Positions 33,596 to 43,502 of a stretch of DNA of 47,769 nucleotides are shown piece by piece (position 1 is the stretch's first letter; the number at the start of each line of letters is the position of its first letter). The translations under genes and the position numbers were made by a program. The stretch lies in NCBI RefSeq assembly GCF_013362815.1, contig NZ_JABFVK010000033.1, positions 1 through 47,769 of the forward strand, read 5' to 3'. The notes under the pieces were generated by a model. The model saw nothing but the letters and a program-made list of their open reading frames with translations, had not been told where the DNA came from and did no database searches. This DNA comes from Hamadaea sp. (GTDB taxonomy: Bacteria; Actinomycetota; Actinomycetes; Mycobacteriales; Micromonosporaceae).

Positions 33596-33601
33596 AGCGT
33601 A
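33596..33601 (-). promoter_or_regulatory. Putative leaderless -10 for RDD gene
   Basis: TACGCT on the minus strand, 7 nt before the GTG at 33588. Confidence 0.4.
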
Positions 33602-33648
33602 CTCGCCTAGGCTTTGATGAACGCACGGTGGCGCAGCGCACGTGCCAT

Positions 33649-33686
33649 GTAACACGGCCGAAACAAAGCCGACACGGCTGGGCAAC
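33649..33686 (+). promoter_or_regulatory. GlnR operator upstream of glnA
   Basis: GTAAC-N6-GAAAC-N6-GACAC-N6-GCAAC: four half-sites spaced exactly 11 bp. The first pair matches the actinobacterial GlnR consensus gTnAC-n6-GaAAC at every fixed base. It lies about 60 bp before a TTGACC -35 (33744-33749) and 107 bp before the glnA start, a position suited to activation under nitrogen limitation. Confidence 0.8.
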
Positions 33687-33792
33687 GCCGCCTCCGTACC
33701 GTCGCGACCAGCCAACGGCCACCTGCGCAAGTCGACGAACGCCTTGACCAGTGACCGCGAGCGCACCGATCTAGAGCCATTGCCAGGAGGAC

Positions 33793-35229
<1,437 letters not shown>

Positions 35230-35238
35230 GACGTCAAC

Positions 35239-35268
35239 AGAAGGCCCCGGCTCTCGCCGGGGCCTTCT
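35239..35268. terminator. Bidirectional hairpin terminator glnA/GNAT
   Basis: A perfect 13-bp stem, AGAAGGCCCCGGC with GCCGGGGCCTTCT, and a 4-nt loop between the converging genes glnA and the acetyltransferase. Only a weak U-rich tail follows, but position and perfection support a terminator. Confidence 0.8.
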
Positions 35269-35276
35269 GCGTCTGC

Positions 35277-36197
35277 TCAGGCAGTACGCAGATACGAGAA
35301 CTGCGCCGCAGCCGGCCGATAGCCGAGCCATTCGTTGACCGCCAGCATCGGCGCGTTGACCTCGTCGTTGCTGGTGTACGCCGCAGTCACCCCCGCGGCG
35401 GCGGCACGGCGTACGGCGTCGGACTTGGCGAGCTTGGCCAGCCCGCGTCCCCGATGCGACCGGAGGGTGCCGGTCCCGCCCGACCACATCCGGCCGCTCG
35501 ACCGGTCGACTTCCACCAGCGTGTACGCGGCGGCGACGCCGTCGGCGAGGGCGACAACGCTGAGGTCGAGGTCGACAGCCGGGTTCTGCCAGATCTCGGC
35601 GTACCAGTCGTCGTAGGGGACGGCGTCCATCGCGGTCTCCCCCGGCTCGTCCACGACGGTCGCGGCGTCGACGGCGTACAGCTGTTCCGGTCCGGCTTCC
35701 CGGGCCGAGACCAGCACGACGCCGTCCGGCAGCTCGGGTACGGGCGGCAGGTTCGAGACGTCGGTCAGGTCGAGCTTGGAGTACCGCAGTTCCCCTGTAC
35801 GCTCGAAGCCCCGCCGCTCCAGGAAACCGGCGACGTCCTCGTCCTCGGTCGCCCAGACCTGGGTCTTCTGCGCACCGTGTTCGGCGAGGTGGGCGTCGAG
35901 GGTGGCGTACAGCCGGCCGCCGATGCCCTGCCGCCGGTGATCGGGGTGGACCATGATGAAGAAGTTCGCCGCGCCCTGCTCCGTCGTCCAGGTGTTGAAC
36001 GAGGCCCGGCCGGCCCCCACCACCTGCCCGTCGACCTCCGCGATCAGCACCTTCGCGTACGCCCGCTCCGGAGTGACCTCCCAGACGTGCAGAATCCGCT
36101 CGGCGCTGAACACTTGGTAGGGCGTGACGACCCGGCGCAGCGCGTTGAACGCGGCGGCGTCGGCAGGTCCGGCAGCCGGACGGAGGAGTGCACTCAT
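35277..36197 (-). CDS. Tandem GNAT acetyltransferase
   Basis: Protein of 306 residues composed of two GNAT domains. The first has the acetyl-CoA loop VHPDHRRQGIGGRLYA (about residues 80-95); the second has the variant TLRSHRGRGLAKLAK and the late TSNDEVNAPMLAVNEWLGY, which is the usual end of MshD-like double GNATs. Mycothiol synthase MshD has the same two-domain plan, but the characteristic MshD motifs were not recognised, so the substrate is open. TAGACC lies 7 nt before the ATG. It converges on glnA. Confidence 0.85.
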   Translation of the reverse strand: MSALLRPAAGPADAAAFNALRRVVTPYQVFSAERILHVWEVTPERAYAKVLIAEVDGQVVGAGRASFNTWTTEQGAANFFIMVHPDHRRQGIGGRLYATLDAHLAEHGAQKTQVWATEDEDVAGFLERRGFERTGELRYSKLDLTDVSNLPPVPELPDGVVLVSAREAGPEQLYAVDAATVVDEPGETAMDAVPYDDWYAEIWQNPAVDLDLSVVALADGVAAAYTLVEVDRSSGRMWSGGTGTLRSHRGRGLAKLAKSDAVRRAAAAGVTAAYTSNDEVNAPMLAVNEWLGYRPAAAQFSYLRTA

Positions 36198-36252
36198 ACC
36201 CGAAGGTCTACCAGTCGCCGCAACCTCTTTTCTGACCCACTGGTCAGCAGCT

Positions 36253-36258
36253 TATGCT
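36253..36258 (+). promoter_or_regulatory. Putative leaderless -10 for penicillin acylase gene
   Basis: TATGCT lies 7 nt before the GTG at 36266, with TCTGAC 16 nt upstream as possible -35. The upstream ATG (36254) lies inside this -10 box, which argues against its use as start. Confidence 0.5.
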
Positions 36259-36265
36259 GCACGCC

Positions 36266-38767
36266 GTGCCGGAAAACATGAGCCGTACCCGCGTTTGGCT
36301 GAAGCGGTCCCGCAAGATCGGTCTGTGGACGCTCGCGGTGGTGATCGTCCTCGGTCTCGTCGGCGCGGGGACGCTGGTCTGGTCCATCCGGCGGGCGCTG
36401 CCCCAGCTCGACGGCACTATCGCGCTGCCGGGGCTGTCCGCCGAGGTCAAGGTCCAGCGGGACGAGCACGGCATCCCACAGGTCTACGCGACGACGACGG
36501 CCGACCTGTACCGCGCCGAGGGCTACGTCCACGCCCAGGACCGGTTCTGGGAGATGGACTTCCGGCGGCACGTCACCAGCGGCCGGATCGCCGAGCTGTT
36601 CGGTGAGAGTCAGCTGGAGACCGACGCGTACTTGCGGACCATGGGCTGGCGACGGGTCGCCGAGCAGGAGTGGAACCTGATCTCGGCGGAGTCGCGGGCC
36701 AACCTGACCGCGTACGCGGAGGGCGTCAACGCCTATCTCGCCGGCCACGCGCAAAAGGCGATCAGCTTGGAGTACTCGCTGCTCGGCCTGCAGAACTCCG
36801 GCTACGAGATCGACAAGTGGGACCCGATCGACTCGCTCGCCTGGCTGAAGGCCATGGCCTGGGATCTGCGCGGCAACATGGAGACGGAGATCCGAAGGGC
36901 CGCCTTGCTTGCCGAGGGGCTGAGCGTCGAGCAGATCGAACAGCTCTATCCGGCGTACCCCTATGATCGAAATGTTCCGATCGTGCCGGGCGGCGAAGCG
37001 GCCGGAGCGACCACGGCGCAGCCCGCCGTGAAGCCGACGAAGGCGCAGGGCGACCTGCTCAAGGGCCTGGCCGACGGCCTGGACCGGATGCCGCAGCTGA
37101 TGGGCGACGGCGGACCGGGCATCGGTTCGAACTCGTGGGTGATCAGCGGTGATCTCACCGCGACCGGCAAGCCGATCCTCGCCAACGACCCGCACCTGAG
37201 CCCGTCGCAGCCGGGGATCTGGTACCAGATCGGCCTGCACTGCGCGTGCGGAGCGGAGTCGCAGGAGGTGGCCGGGTTCAGCTTCTCCGGCGTGCCCGGC
37301 GTCGTGATCGGGCACAACGCCCGGATCGCCTGGGGCTTCACCAACCTCGACCCGGACGTCACCGATCTGTACTACGAGAAGGTGACCGGCGATCAGTACG
37401 AGGTGGACGGGCAGCTCAAGCCGCTGACCACGCGCCAGGAAGTGCTCAAGATCGCCGGTGGCGGCTCGAAGACGATCACCGTACGCTCGACGAGCCACGG
37501 CCCGCTGCTCTCCGATGCCAGCGACGACCTCAAGAAGCTCAGCAAGGACGGGTACGCCGTCGCGCTGCGCTGGACCGCGCTCGACCCGGGCCGGACCGCC
37601 GACGCGTTGTTCGCTCTGAACAAGGCCGGGAACTGGACCGATTTCCGGGCGGCGGCCGCCTTGTTCGAAGTGCCCGCGCAAAACATGATCTACGCCGACG
37701 TCGACGGCAACATCGGTTACCAGTCGCCGGGCCGCATCCCCGTACGCACCAAGGGCGACGGCCGCTGGCCGGCGCCGGGCTGGGATTCGGCGTACGACTG
37801 GACGGGGTTCATCCCCTTCGACGAGCTGCCGAGCGTCCTCAACCCGAAGCAGGGGTACGTCGCGACGGCGAATCAGGCCGTCATCGCCCCGACCTATAAA
37901 CACTTCCTGACCAGCGACTGGAGCTACGGCTACCGGTCACAGCGGATCAACGACATGATCCAGGCGACGGCGAAGGCCGGAAAGATCACCCTCGACGACG
38001 TGCAGAAGATGCAGTTCGACAACCGCAACGGATTCGCCCCGACGCTCGTGCCGTGGCTCTCGCGGACCGCGCCGGACACCGCGAAGCAGGCCGTCCAACT
38101 ACTCGACGGCTGGGATTACCAGCAGGGTGAGGACTCGGCTGCGGCGGCGTACTACAACGCGGTGTGGCGCAACCTGCTCCGGCTGACCTTCGACGAGCTG
38201 GGCTCGGACTACGCAGCCGACGGCGGCGACCGGTGGTTCGAGGTCGTCCGGAACCTGCTCGACCACCCGGACGACGCCTGGTGGGACGTCAAGTCGACGG
38301 CCGGGCCCGAGAACGGGGAGCAGATCCTGGCCCGGGCGCAGTCGGACGCCGTCGCCGAACTGACGAAGGACCAGGGCAAGGACCCGAAGAAGTGGCGCTG
38401 GGGTGCGATGCACACGCTCACCGCGACCCACGCGACCTTCGGGACCAGCGGCATCGGCCCGATCGAGTGGCTGTTCAACCACGAGAAGACCGGGGTCAGC
38501 GGCGGCGACTCGATCGTCAACGCAACCGGCTGGAGCGCGGGCGAGGGTTACGAGGTCGACGCGGTGCCCTCGATGCGAATGATCGTCAACTTGTCCAACC
38601 TGGACGACTCGCGGTGGATCCAGCTGACTGGCAACTCCGGACACGCCTTCGCCGACACCTACGACGACCAGTACGAACTGTGGCGTACCGGGCAGACGTT
38701 GCCGTTCCGCTTCGCCCGGGCGTCCATCGACGCCGCCACGCAACACACGTTGACACTGACCCCGTGA
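36266..38767 (+). CDS. Penicillin acylase family N-terminal nucleophile hydrolase
   Basis: Protein of 833 residues. A basic N-terminus and one membrane helix (LWTLAVVIVLGLVGAGTLVWS) anchor or export it. The alpha-chain region has RDEHGIPQVYA and YVHAQDRFWEMDFRR, both typical of the family. Self-cleavage should occur before Ser288 in GIGSNSWVIS, which becomes the N-terminal nucleophile of the beta chain; LANDPHLSPSQPGIWY and GFSFSGVPGVVIGHNARIAWGFTN follow as expected. Members cleave penicillins, N-acyl homoserine lactones or acyl side chains of lipopeptides; which one cannot be said here. ATG 36278 is an alternative start. Confidence 0.92.
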   Translation: MPENMSRTRVWLKRSRKIGLWTLAVVIVLGLVGAGTLVWSIRRALPQLDGTIALPGLSAEVKVQRDEHGIPQVYATTTADLYRAEGYVHAQDRFWEMDFRRHVTSGRIAELFGESQLETDAYLRTMGWRRVAEQEWNLISAESRANLTAYAEGVNAYLAGHAQKAISLEYSLLGLQNSGYEIDKWDPIDSLAWLKAMAWDLRGNMETEIRRAALLAEGLSVEQIEQLYPAYPYDRNVPIVPGGEAAGATTAQPAVKPTKAQGDLLKGLADGLDRMPQLMGDGGPGIGSNSWVISGDLTATGKPILANDPHLSPSQPGIWYQIGLHCACGAESQEVAGFSFSGVPGVVIGHNARIAWGFTNLDPDVTDLYYEKVTGDQYEVDGQLKPLTTRQEVLKIAGGGSKTITVRSTSHGPLLSDASDDLKKLSKDGYAVALRWTALDPGRTADALFALNKAGNWTDFRAAAALFEVPAQNMIYADVDGNIGYQSPGRIPVRTKGDGRWPAPGWDSAYDWTGFIPFDELPSVLNPKQGYVATANQAVIAPTYKHFLTSDWSYGYRSQRINDMIQATAKAGKITLDDVQKMQFDNRNGFAPTLVPWLSRTAPDTAKQAVQLLDGWDYQQGEDSAAAAYYNAVWRNLLRLTFDELGSDYAADGGDRWFEVVRNLLDHPDDAWWDVKSTAGPENGEQILARAQSDAVAELTKDQGKDPKKWRWGAMHTLTATHATFGTSGIGPIEWLFNHEKTGVSGGDSIVNATGWSAGEGYEVDAVPSMRMIVNLSNLDDSRWIQLTGNSGHAFADTYDDQYELWRTGQTLPFRFARASIDAATQHTLTLTP

Positions 38768-38797
38768 CGCCGTCCCCCGCAAGATCGATCGAAGGGC

Positions 38798-38803
38798 TAA
38801 GCT
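38798..38803 (+). promoter_or_regulatory. Putative leaderless -10 for metallophosphatase
   Basis: TAAGCT lies 6 nt before the GTG at 38810; no ribosome binding site is visible. Confidence 0.45.
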
Positions 38804-38809
38804 GACGCC

Positions 38810-39595
38810 GTGGCGCTCTATGTCATCGGTGACACGCATGGGCATCGTGCCCAGGTCACCGAGGCTCTCCGCGAGGCCGGCCTGCTCGACGCAGGCGGCT
38901 CATGGGCGGGCGGCGACGCCCGGCTGTGGTTCCTCGGCGACCTCACCGACCGGGGTCCCGACGGCATCGGCGTCATCGATCTGATCATGACTCTCCAGCC
39001 ACAGGCGGCCGCCGCCGGCGGCGAGGTCGGCTGCGTCCTCGGCAACCACGATCTGCTGATCTACGGCTCGCGCTACATCCCGGACGCGCCGATCACAGCC
39101 GAGCGCACGATCATCCAGTCCTGGGCGCTCAACGGGGGTCAGGGCACCGACCTGGACGGCCTCACCGACGCCCAGCTCGGCTGGCTGGCCGCGCTGCCCG
39201 CCGTCGCCCTCGTCGAGGACAACCTGCTGATCCACGCGGACACGACGGCGTACCTGGAGCTCGGGGACAGCATCGACGCGATCAACGCGACGGTCCGGCA
39301 GATGATGGCCGAGCGCGATCCCGAGACGTTCGGCAGCAAGATGCGGCTCATCTTCCGCCGCTTCGAGTTCCTCGACCCGGCCACCGGACCCGCGCGCGCC
39401 CGTCAGCTGCTCGACCGGCTCGGCGGACGGCGGATCGTCCACGGTCACTCGACCATTCCCGAGACCTTCTCGGTCCCGCCGGCCGAGGTCGACTCGCCGG
39501 TCGTCTACGCCGACGGGCTGGTGATGTCGGTCGACACCGGGATCGCGCTCGGGGCGCGGTGCGTACCCTTCGAGCTGGCCCCCGTCCCCGCCTGA
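38810..39595 (+). CDS. Calcineurin-like metallophosphatase
   Basis: Protein of 261 residues with the full set of metallophosphoesterase motifs: GDTHGH (D-x-H), GDLTDRG (GD-x-x-DRG), LGNHD (GNHD), and later HAD and GHS for the remaining metal ligands. It resembles the PPP-type bacterial phosphatases related to diadenosine tetraphosphatase and PrpE/PrpA. It is cytoplasmic. Substrate options are phosphoproteins, Ap4A or other nucleotides. It stands alone after the acylase gene. Confidence 0.92.
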   Translation: MALYVIGDTHGHRAQVTEALREAGLLDAGGSWAGGDARLWFLGDLTDRGPDGIGVIDLIMTLQPQAAAAGGEVGCVLGNHDLLIYGSRYIPDAPITAERTIIQSWALNGGQGTDLDGLTDAQLGWLAALPAVALVEDNLLIHADTTAYLELGDSIDAINATVRQMMAERDPETFGSKMRLIFRRFEFLDPATGPARARQLLDRLGGRRIVHGHSTIPETFSVPPAEVDSPVVYADGLVMSVDTGIALGARCVPFELAPVPA

Positions 39596-39599
39596 CGGG

Positions 39600-39703
39600 C
39601 TGTCGATCACCCGCTCAAGGAGTCGATCACCCGCTAAACGGATTCGCGACCTGCGGAAACGTCGTCGATCACCCCGATTAGTTCATGATCGCGCGGAAAC
39701 GCT
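39600..39703 (-). repeat. Dispersed intergenic element B3 (GATCATGAAC family)
   Basis: The gap between the metallophosphatase and glnE contains, on the minus strand, TTTCCGCGCGATCATGAAC followed by TAATCGGGGTGATCGA, closely like B1 and B2 but in opposite orientation. The left part has two further GTCGATCACCCGCT units at 39602-39615 and 39622-39635. It begins next to the metallophosphatase stop codon and includes the end of glnE. Confidence 0.75.
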
Positions 39704-42605
39704 AGAAGAACAGGCGCTCGACGACGGCGCGCGCTCGGCGGGTGGCCCGCAGGTACTCCTCCAGCACCAGGGTCGGCTCGCCTTCGTGGCCGAGGATCTG
39801 CGCGATGCCTTCCAGCTCCGGGCCGTGCCGCGGTATCTGGTCCGCCGCTCGCCCGCGCACCAGGGTCAGCGCGTTGCGTACGCGGGCCGCGAGGCTCCAG
39901 GCCGTCCGCAGCACCTCCGCGTCCGCCGCCGAGGCCAGGCCCGCGTCGGTCGCGGCGGTCAGTGCCGTCAAGGTCCGCGTCGTCTTCAGCTCTTCCAGCT
40001 CGTACGCGTGACGCAGTTGCCAGAGCTGGACAGTCCATTCCACATCCGCGATCCCACCGCGTCCCAGTTTGGTGTGGGTCAGCGGATCGGCCGCCCGGGG
40101 CAGGCGCTCGTTCTCGACCCGGGCTTTGATCCGCCGGATCTCGATGATCTGCTCCCGGCTCAGGCCGCCCTCGGGATAACGGATCGGCTCGATCAGCTCG
40201 ATGAACCGGGCGGCGAGCGCCGCCGAGCCGGCGACCGGGCGGGCCCGCAGCAGCGCCTGCGCTTCCCAGATCGCGCTCCACTTGGCGTAGTAGCGCTGGT
40301 ACGCCGTGAACGACCGGACGAGCGGCCCCTGCCGGCCCTCGGGACGCAGATCGGCGTCCACCCCGAGCGGCGGATCCTGCGCAGGCGCGGCCAGCAGCGT
40401 ACGCAGATTCTCCGCGACGGCCAGCGCGATCCCCTGTGCCTCGTCGTCTCGCAGACCCGATCCGGGTTCGTAGACGAACAGCACGTCGGCGTCGGACGGA
40501 TAGCTCATCTCGTAGCCGCCGAGCCGGCCCATGCCGATGATCGCGAACTCGAAGTCCTCAGGGGCGCCGGCCGCCTCCCGCGCGACCGAGAGCGCTGCCG
40601 CCAGCGTCGCGTCCGTGATGTCGGACAAGGCCTGCCCGGTCGCCAGTTCGGTCGGACGCAGGAACAAGTCGGCGCACGCGGTGCGGAACAGCTCGCGACG
40701 GCGTACGGCGCGAACGGCTCGGATGGCTTCCTGGGGCACCCGGTAGCGGCCGGCGGCCGACGACATCGCCTCGATCAGGGCCGGCCGTTCGCGGGGGGCC
40801 AGTTCGGCGTCCGACGCCATCAGGCGCAGTGCTTCGGGGTCGCGGGCGAGCAGGTCGACGGCGTACCGGGAAGTGCCGAGCAACCGGGCCAGCCGGAGGG
40901 CGACCGGTCCTTCGTCGCGCAGCAACCGCAGGTACCACGGCGTCGCGCCCAGCTTCTCCGAGACCTGCCGGTACGCCAGGAGCCCGGCGTCGGGGTCCGG
41001 CGCGTCGGCCAGCTCCTCCAGCAACACCGGGAGCAGGGTGCGCTGGATCGCCGCCGTGCGCGAGACTCCCCCGCTCAACGCCTCGATGTGCCGCAGCGCG
41101 CCGGCGGGGTCGGCGTACCCGAGCAGTTCGAGGCGTTGCCGGGCCTGGGTCGGCTGCAACGACAGCCCGTCCGCCGAGACCTGGGCGACCGCCGTCAGCA
41201 GCGGCCGGAAGAACAACTTCGCATGGAGACGCCGGACTTCGGCGGCATGCGATACCCAGTCCGCCCGGAACATCTCCTCCGCTGTCCGGGTACCGCTTCC
41301 GGCGTACCCCATGGATTGCGCAAGCCAGCTGAGGGCTGCGGACCCGGCGCCGCCGTCAGCGGGCGGGACGGTGTGCGTGCGTCGCAGTTTTTGCAGTTGG
41401 AGCCGGTGTTCCACCTCCCGGAGGAACCGGTACGCGAGCCCGAGCGCCTCGCCGTCATGCCGCCCGACGTAGCCGCCGGCGACGAGCGAGCGCAGCGCGG
41501 TGAGGGTGTTGGGCGAGCGCAGCGTCTCGTCGGCGCGGCCGTGCACGAGCTGGAGGAGCTGGACCGCGAACTCGATGTCGCGCAGGCCGCCGGGGCCGCG
41601 CTTGATCTCGCGGTCGATCTCGCTACGCGGGATCTGCTCGACGATGCGGCGGCGCATCTTGCGGACGTCCTCGACCGCCTCGGGGCGTTCGGCGGCGTGC
41701 CAGATGAGCGGCTGCAACGCGACGAGCCACGAGCGGCCGAGCGCGACTTCGCCCGCGACCGCCCGGGCCTTGAGCAGGGCCTGGAACTCCCAGGTACGCG
41801 CCCAGCGCTGGTAGTACGCGAGATGGCTGGCCAGCGTACGCACCAGCGGACCGCGCCCGCCCTCGGGTCGCAACGCGGCGTCGACCGGCCAGGCGACCTG
41901 ACCGCAGATCTCCATGAGCCCGGCGGCGATGGTGGTGGCAGCAGGCAGGTCCTCGTCCTCGGCGGCGACGAAGATGACGTCCACATCGGACACATAGTTG
42001 AGCTCGGTGCCGCCGCACTTGCCCATGGCGATGACCGCCAGCCGCGGCGAGCGGCCCGGCACCCGTTCGGCGGCGAGCCGGTACGCCGCCCGCAAAGTAG
42101 CGTCGGCGAGCGCGGTCAGCTCCGCCATGGTCTGCTCGACGTCGACATGGTCGGCGAGATCCGCCGCGGCGATGCGCAACAGCCCGCGCCGGTACGCCAG
42201 CCGCAGCGCCGGGACGTCGGCGATCCCGGCGTGCACCTCATACCGAGCCGGCATCGTATGCCGAAGGCACCGCCATTCGCCGGGCTGAGCGACGAGGTGA
42301 TCACCGAGCGCCTCGGACGCCCCCAGCACCGTGACGAGCCGATCGCGCAGGTCGGGATCGCCGCCGACGGCCTCCACGACCGAGGGGTCCCGTTCGTGCA
42401 GCCGGGCCAGCTGCCGCAGCGCCAGATTCGGGTCGGCGACCCGGCGCAGCTGGTCGAGGACGAGCGCCGCCTCCTCGTCGAACGGACGCTGCTCCTCGGC
42501 CACCCACAGGTTCATGCCGAGCGGGCCCAGCAGCCGCACCGGATCGGGACGGCCCGGCACCGCGGTGAAGCCGAAGCGCGCCAGCCGCCCGATCCCCGCC
42601 GCCAT
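39702..42605 (-). CDS. glnE: GlnE, glutamine synthetase adenylyl transferase/removase
   Basis: Protein of 967 residues with two nucleotidyltransferase domains. The N-terminal (deadenylylation) half has MGKCGGTELNYVSDVDVIFV and VDAALRPEGGRGPLVRT; the C-terminal (adenylylation) half has GMGRLGGYEMSYPSDADVLFVYE and VDADLRPEGRQGPLVRS. Each carries the paired DxD metal site. It adds or removes AMP at Tyr406 of GlnA according to nitrogen status, normally under control of PII (not in the window). It follows the amidotransferase gene by 9 bp, so the two are probably co-transcribed. Confidence 0.97.
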   Translation of the reverse strand: MAAGIGRLARFGFTAVPGRPDPVRLLGPLGMNLWVAEEQRPFDEEAALVLDQLRRVADPNLALRQLARLHERDPSVVEAVGGDPDLRDRLVTVLGASEALGDHLVAQPGEWRCLRHTMPARYEVHAGIADVPALRLAYRRGLLRIAAADLADHVDVEQTMAELTALADATLRAAYRLAAERVPGRSPRLAVIAMGKCGGTELNYVSDVDVIFVAAEDEDLPAATTIAAGLMEICGQVAWPVDAALRPEGGRGPLVRTLASHLAYYQRWARTWEFQALLKARAVAGEVALGRSWLVALQPLIWHAAERPEAVEDVRKMRRRIVEQIPRSEIDREIKRGPGGLRDIEFAVQLLQLVHGRADETLRSPNTLTALRSLVAGGYVGRHDGEALGLAYRFLREVEHRLQLQKLRRTHTVPPADGGAGSAALSWLAQSMGYAGSGTRTAEEMFRADWVSHAAEVRRLHAKLFFRPLLTAVAQVSADGLSLQPTQARQRLELLGYADPAGALRHIEALSGGVSRTAAIQRTLLPVLLEELADAPDPDAGLLAYRQVSEKLGATPWYLRLLRDEGPVALRLARLLGTSRYAVDLLARDPEALRLMASDAELAPRERPALIEAMSSAAGRYRVPQEAIRAVRAVRRRELFRTACADLFLRPTELATGQALSDITDATLAAALSVAREAAGAPEDFEFAIIGMGRLGGYEMSYPSDADVLFVYEPGSGLRDDEAQGIALAVAENLRTLLAAPAQDPPLGVDADLRPEGRQGPLVRSFTAYQRYYAKWSAIWEAQALLRARPVAGSAALAARFIELIEPIRYPEGGLSREQIIEIRRIKARVENERLPRAADPLTHTKLGRGGIADVEWTVQLWQLRHAYELEELKTTRTLTALTAATDAGLASAADAEVLRTAWSLAARVRNALTLVRGRAADQIPRHGPELEGIAQILGHEGEPTLVLEEYLRATRRARAVVERLFF

Positions 42606-42614
42606 ACCGGACGC

Positions 42615-43376
42615 TCAGCCCAGGAGCGGCAGGGTCGCGCGGGCGCTCACCGGCGGCTCCAGCCGTCCCAGTGCGATGTCGGCGAACCGCCGGGCGAACG
42701 GCTGCCAGACCTCGAACAGGTCGTCCATCAGGGCGTCCGCCCGCTCGATCAGCTCATCGGGATCGAGGCCCTGCTCGACCAGGTCCTCGCGGTTCTCGGC
42801 GATCCAGCTCGCGTACTGGTCGGTGTCGCACTCGAAGTGGAACTGGGTGCCCCAGGCGAGGTCGCCGACGCGGAACGCCTGGTTCGGATAGCGGCTCGAG
42901 GTCGCCAGCAGCGTCGCACCCAGCGGAAGCTCGGTGATCTCGTCGTGGTGGTACTGCAGGACGTCCGGCACGAACGGCACCGGCGCCCAGAGCGGGTCCT
43001 TCTCGGCGGCGTCGCGCCGGGCGACGAGACCGGGGCCGATCTCCGGGCCGGATGCGGAGCGCTCGACCGTGCCGCCGTGGGCCTGGGCGAGCAGCTGGCC
43101 GCCGAGGCAGATCGCCAGCGTGGGTACGCGATGCCGCACCGCCTTACGCAGCAGCGCTTCCAGCCGCGGGAACCACGGCGCGGTGTTCCCCTCGGGGTAC
43201 GCGTCCTGGGAACCGCCGAGCACCACGACGGCGACGTGGTCGTCCAGCTCCTCCGGGAGCTCCTCGCCCGCATGCGGCCGGCGTACGTCGAGAGCCAGGC
43301 CCGCTTCGGTCAGCCAGTCGCCCAGGCGGCGCGCGTCGTCGGTCGGGTCGTTCTCGATCACCAGTGCGGCACTCAC
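42615..43376 (-). CDS. Class I glutamine amidotransferase-like protein
   Basis: Protein of 253 residues with a triad-type GATase1 fold: nucleophile Cys in LAICLGGQLLAQ, His in WGTQFHFECD. The family includes GuaA-like free-standing amidotransferases and enzymes acting on gamma-glutamyl compounds. GTG 43376 is chosen because TAGACT lies 7 nt upstream; the frame further up runs into a repeat. Its pairing with glnE suggests a role around glutamine, but many such proteins are of unknown use. Confidence 0.85.
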   Translation of the reverse strand: MSAALVIENDPTDDARRLGDWLTEAGLALDVRRPHAGEELPEELDDHVAVVVLGGSQDAYPEGNTAPWFPRLEALLRKAVRHRVPTLAICLGGQLLAQAHGGTVERSASGPEIGPGLVARRDAAEKDPLWAPVPFVPDVLQYHHDEITELPLGATLLATSSRYPNQAFRVGDLAWGTQFHFECDTDQYASWIAENREDLVEQGLDPDELIERADALMDDLFEVWQPFARRFADIALGRLEPPVSARATLPLLG

Positions 43377-43383
43377 GCCGCCC

Positions 43384-43389
43384 AGTCTA
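43384..43389 (-). promoter_or_regulatory. Putative leaderless -10 for amidotransferase/glnE
   Basis: TAGACT on the minus strand, 7 nt before the GTG at 43376. It would drive the amidotransferase and glnE together. Confidence 0.5.
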
Positions 43390-43406
43390 GTTCCCGCGCT
43401 GCGTCG

Positions 43407-43446
43407 GTCATGATCCGCGCTGGACCGCGTCATGATCCGCGCTGGA
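43407..43446 (+). repeat. 22-bp-period tandem repeat next to element A3
   Basis: GTCATGATCCGCGCTGGA occurs at 43407-43424 and again at 43429-43446. The second copy runs into the left arm of palindrome A3. Its reverse complement GCGCGGATCATGA is one base from the core of the B elements. Confidence 0.85.
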
Positions 43447-43502
43447 TCAGGGTTCCGGGTCGAATCTTGGCCGGAATACGACCGAGATCCCTGATCCAGC
43501 GC
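43439..43502. repeat. Palindromic element A3 (64 bp), inside 3' end of a gene
   Basis: Third copy of the A element, same orientation as A1 and A2; the left arm is identical to A1 over 31 bp. The right arm has several differences, so pairing is imperfect inside. It supplies the last 18 or so codons and the stop of the upstream EEP gene. Confidence 0.93.

Noticed and set aside
36254-36265. ATG 36254 as start of the penicillin acylase gene
   Set aside because: This ATG lies inside the TATGCT -10 box; GTG 36266 fits the leaderless spacing.
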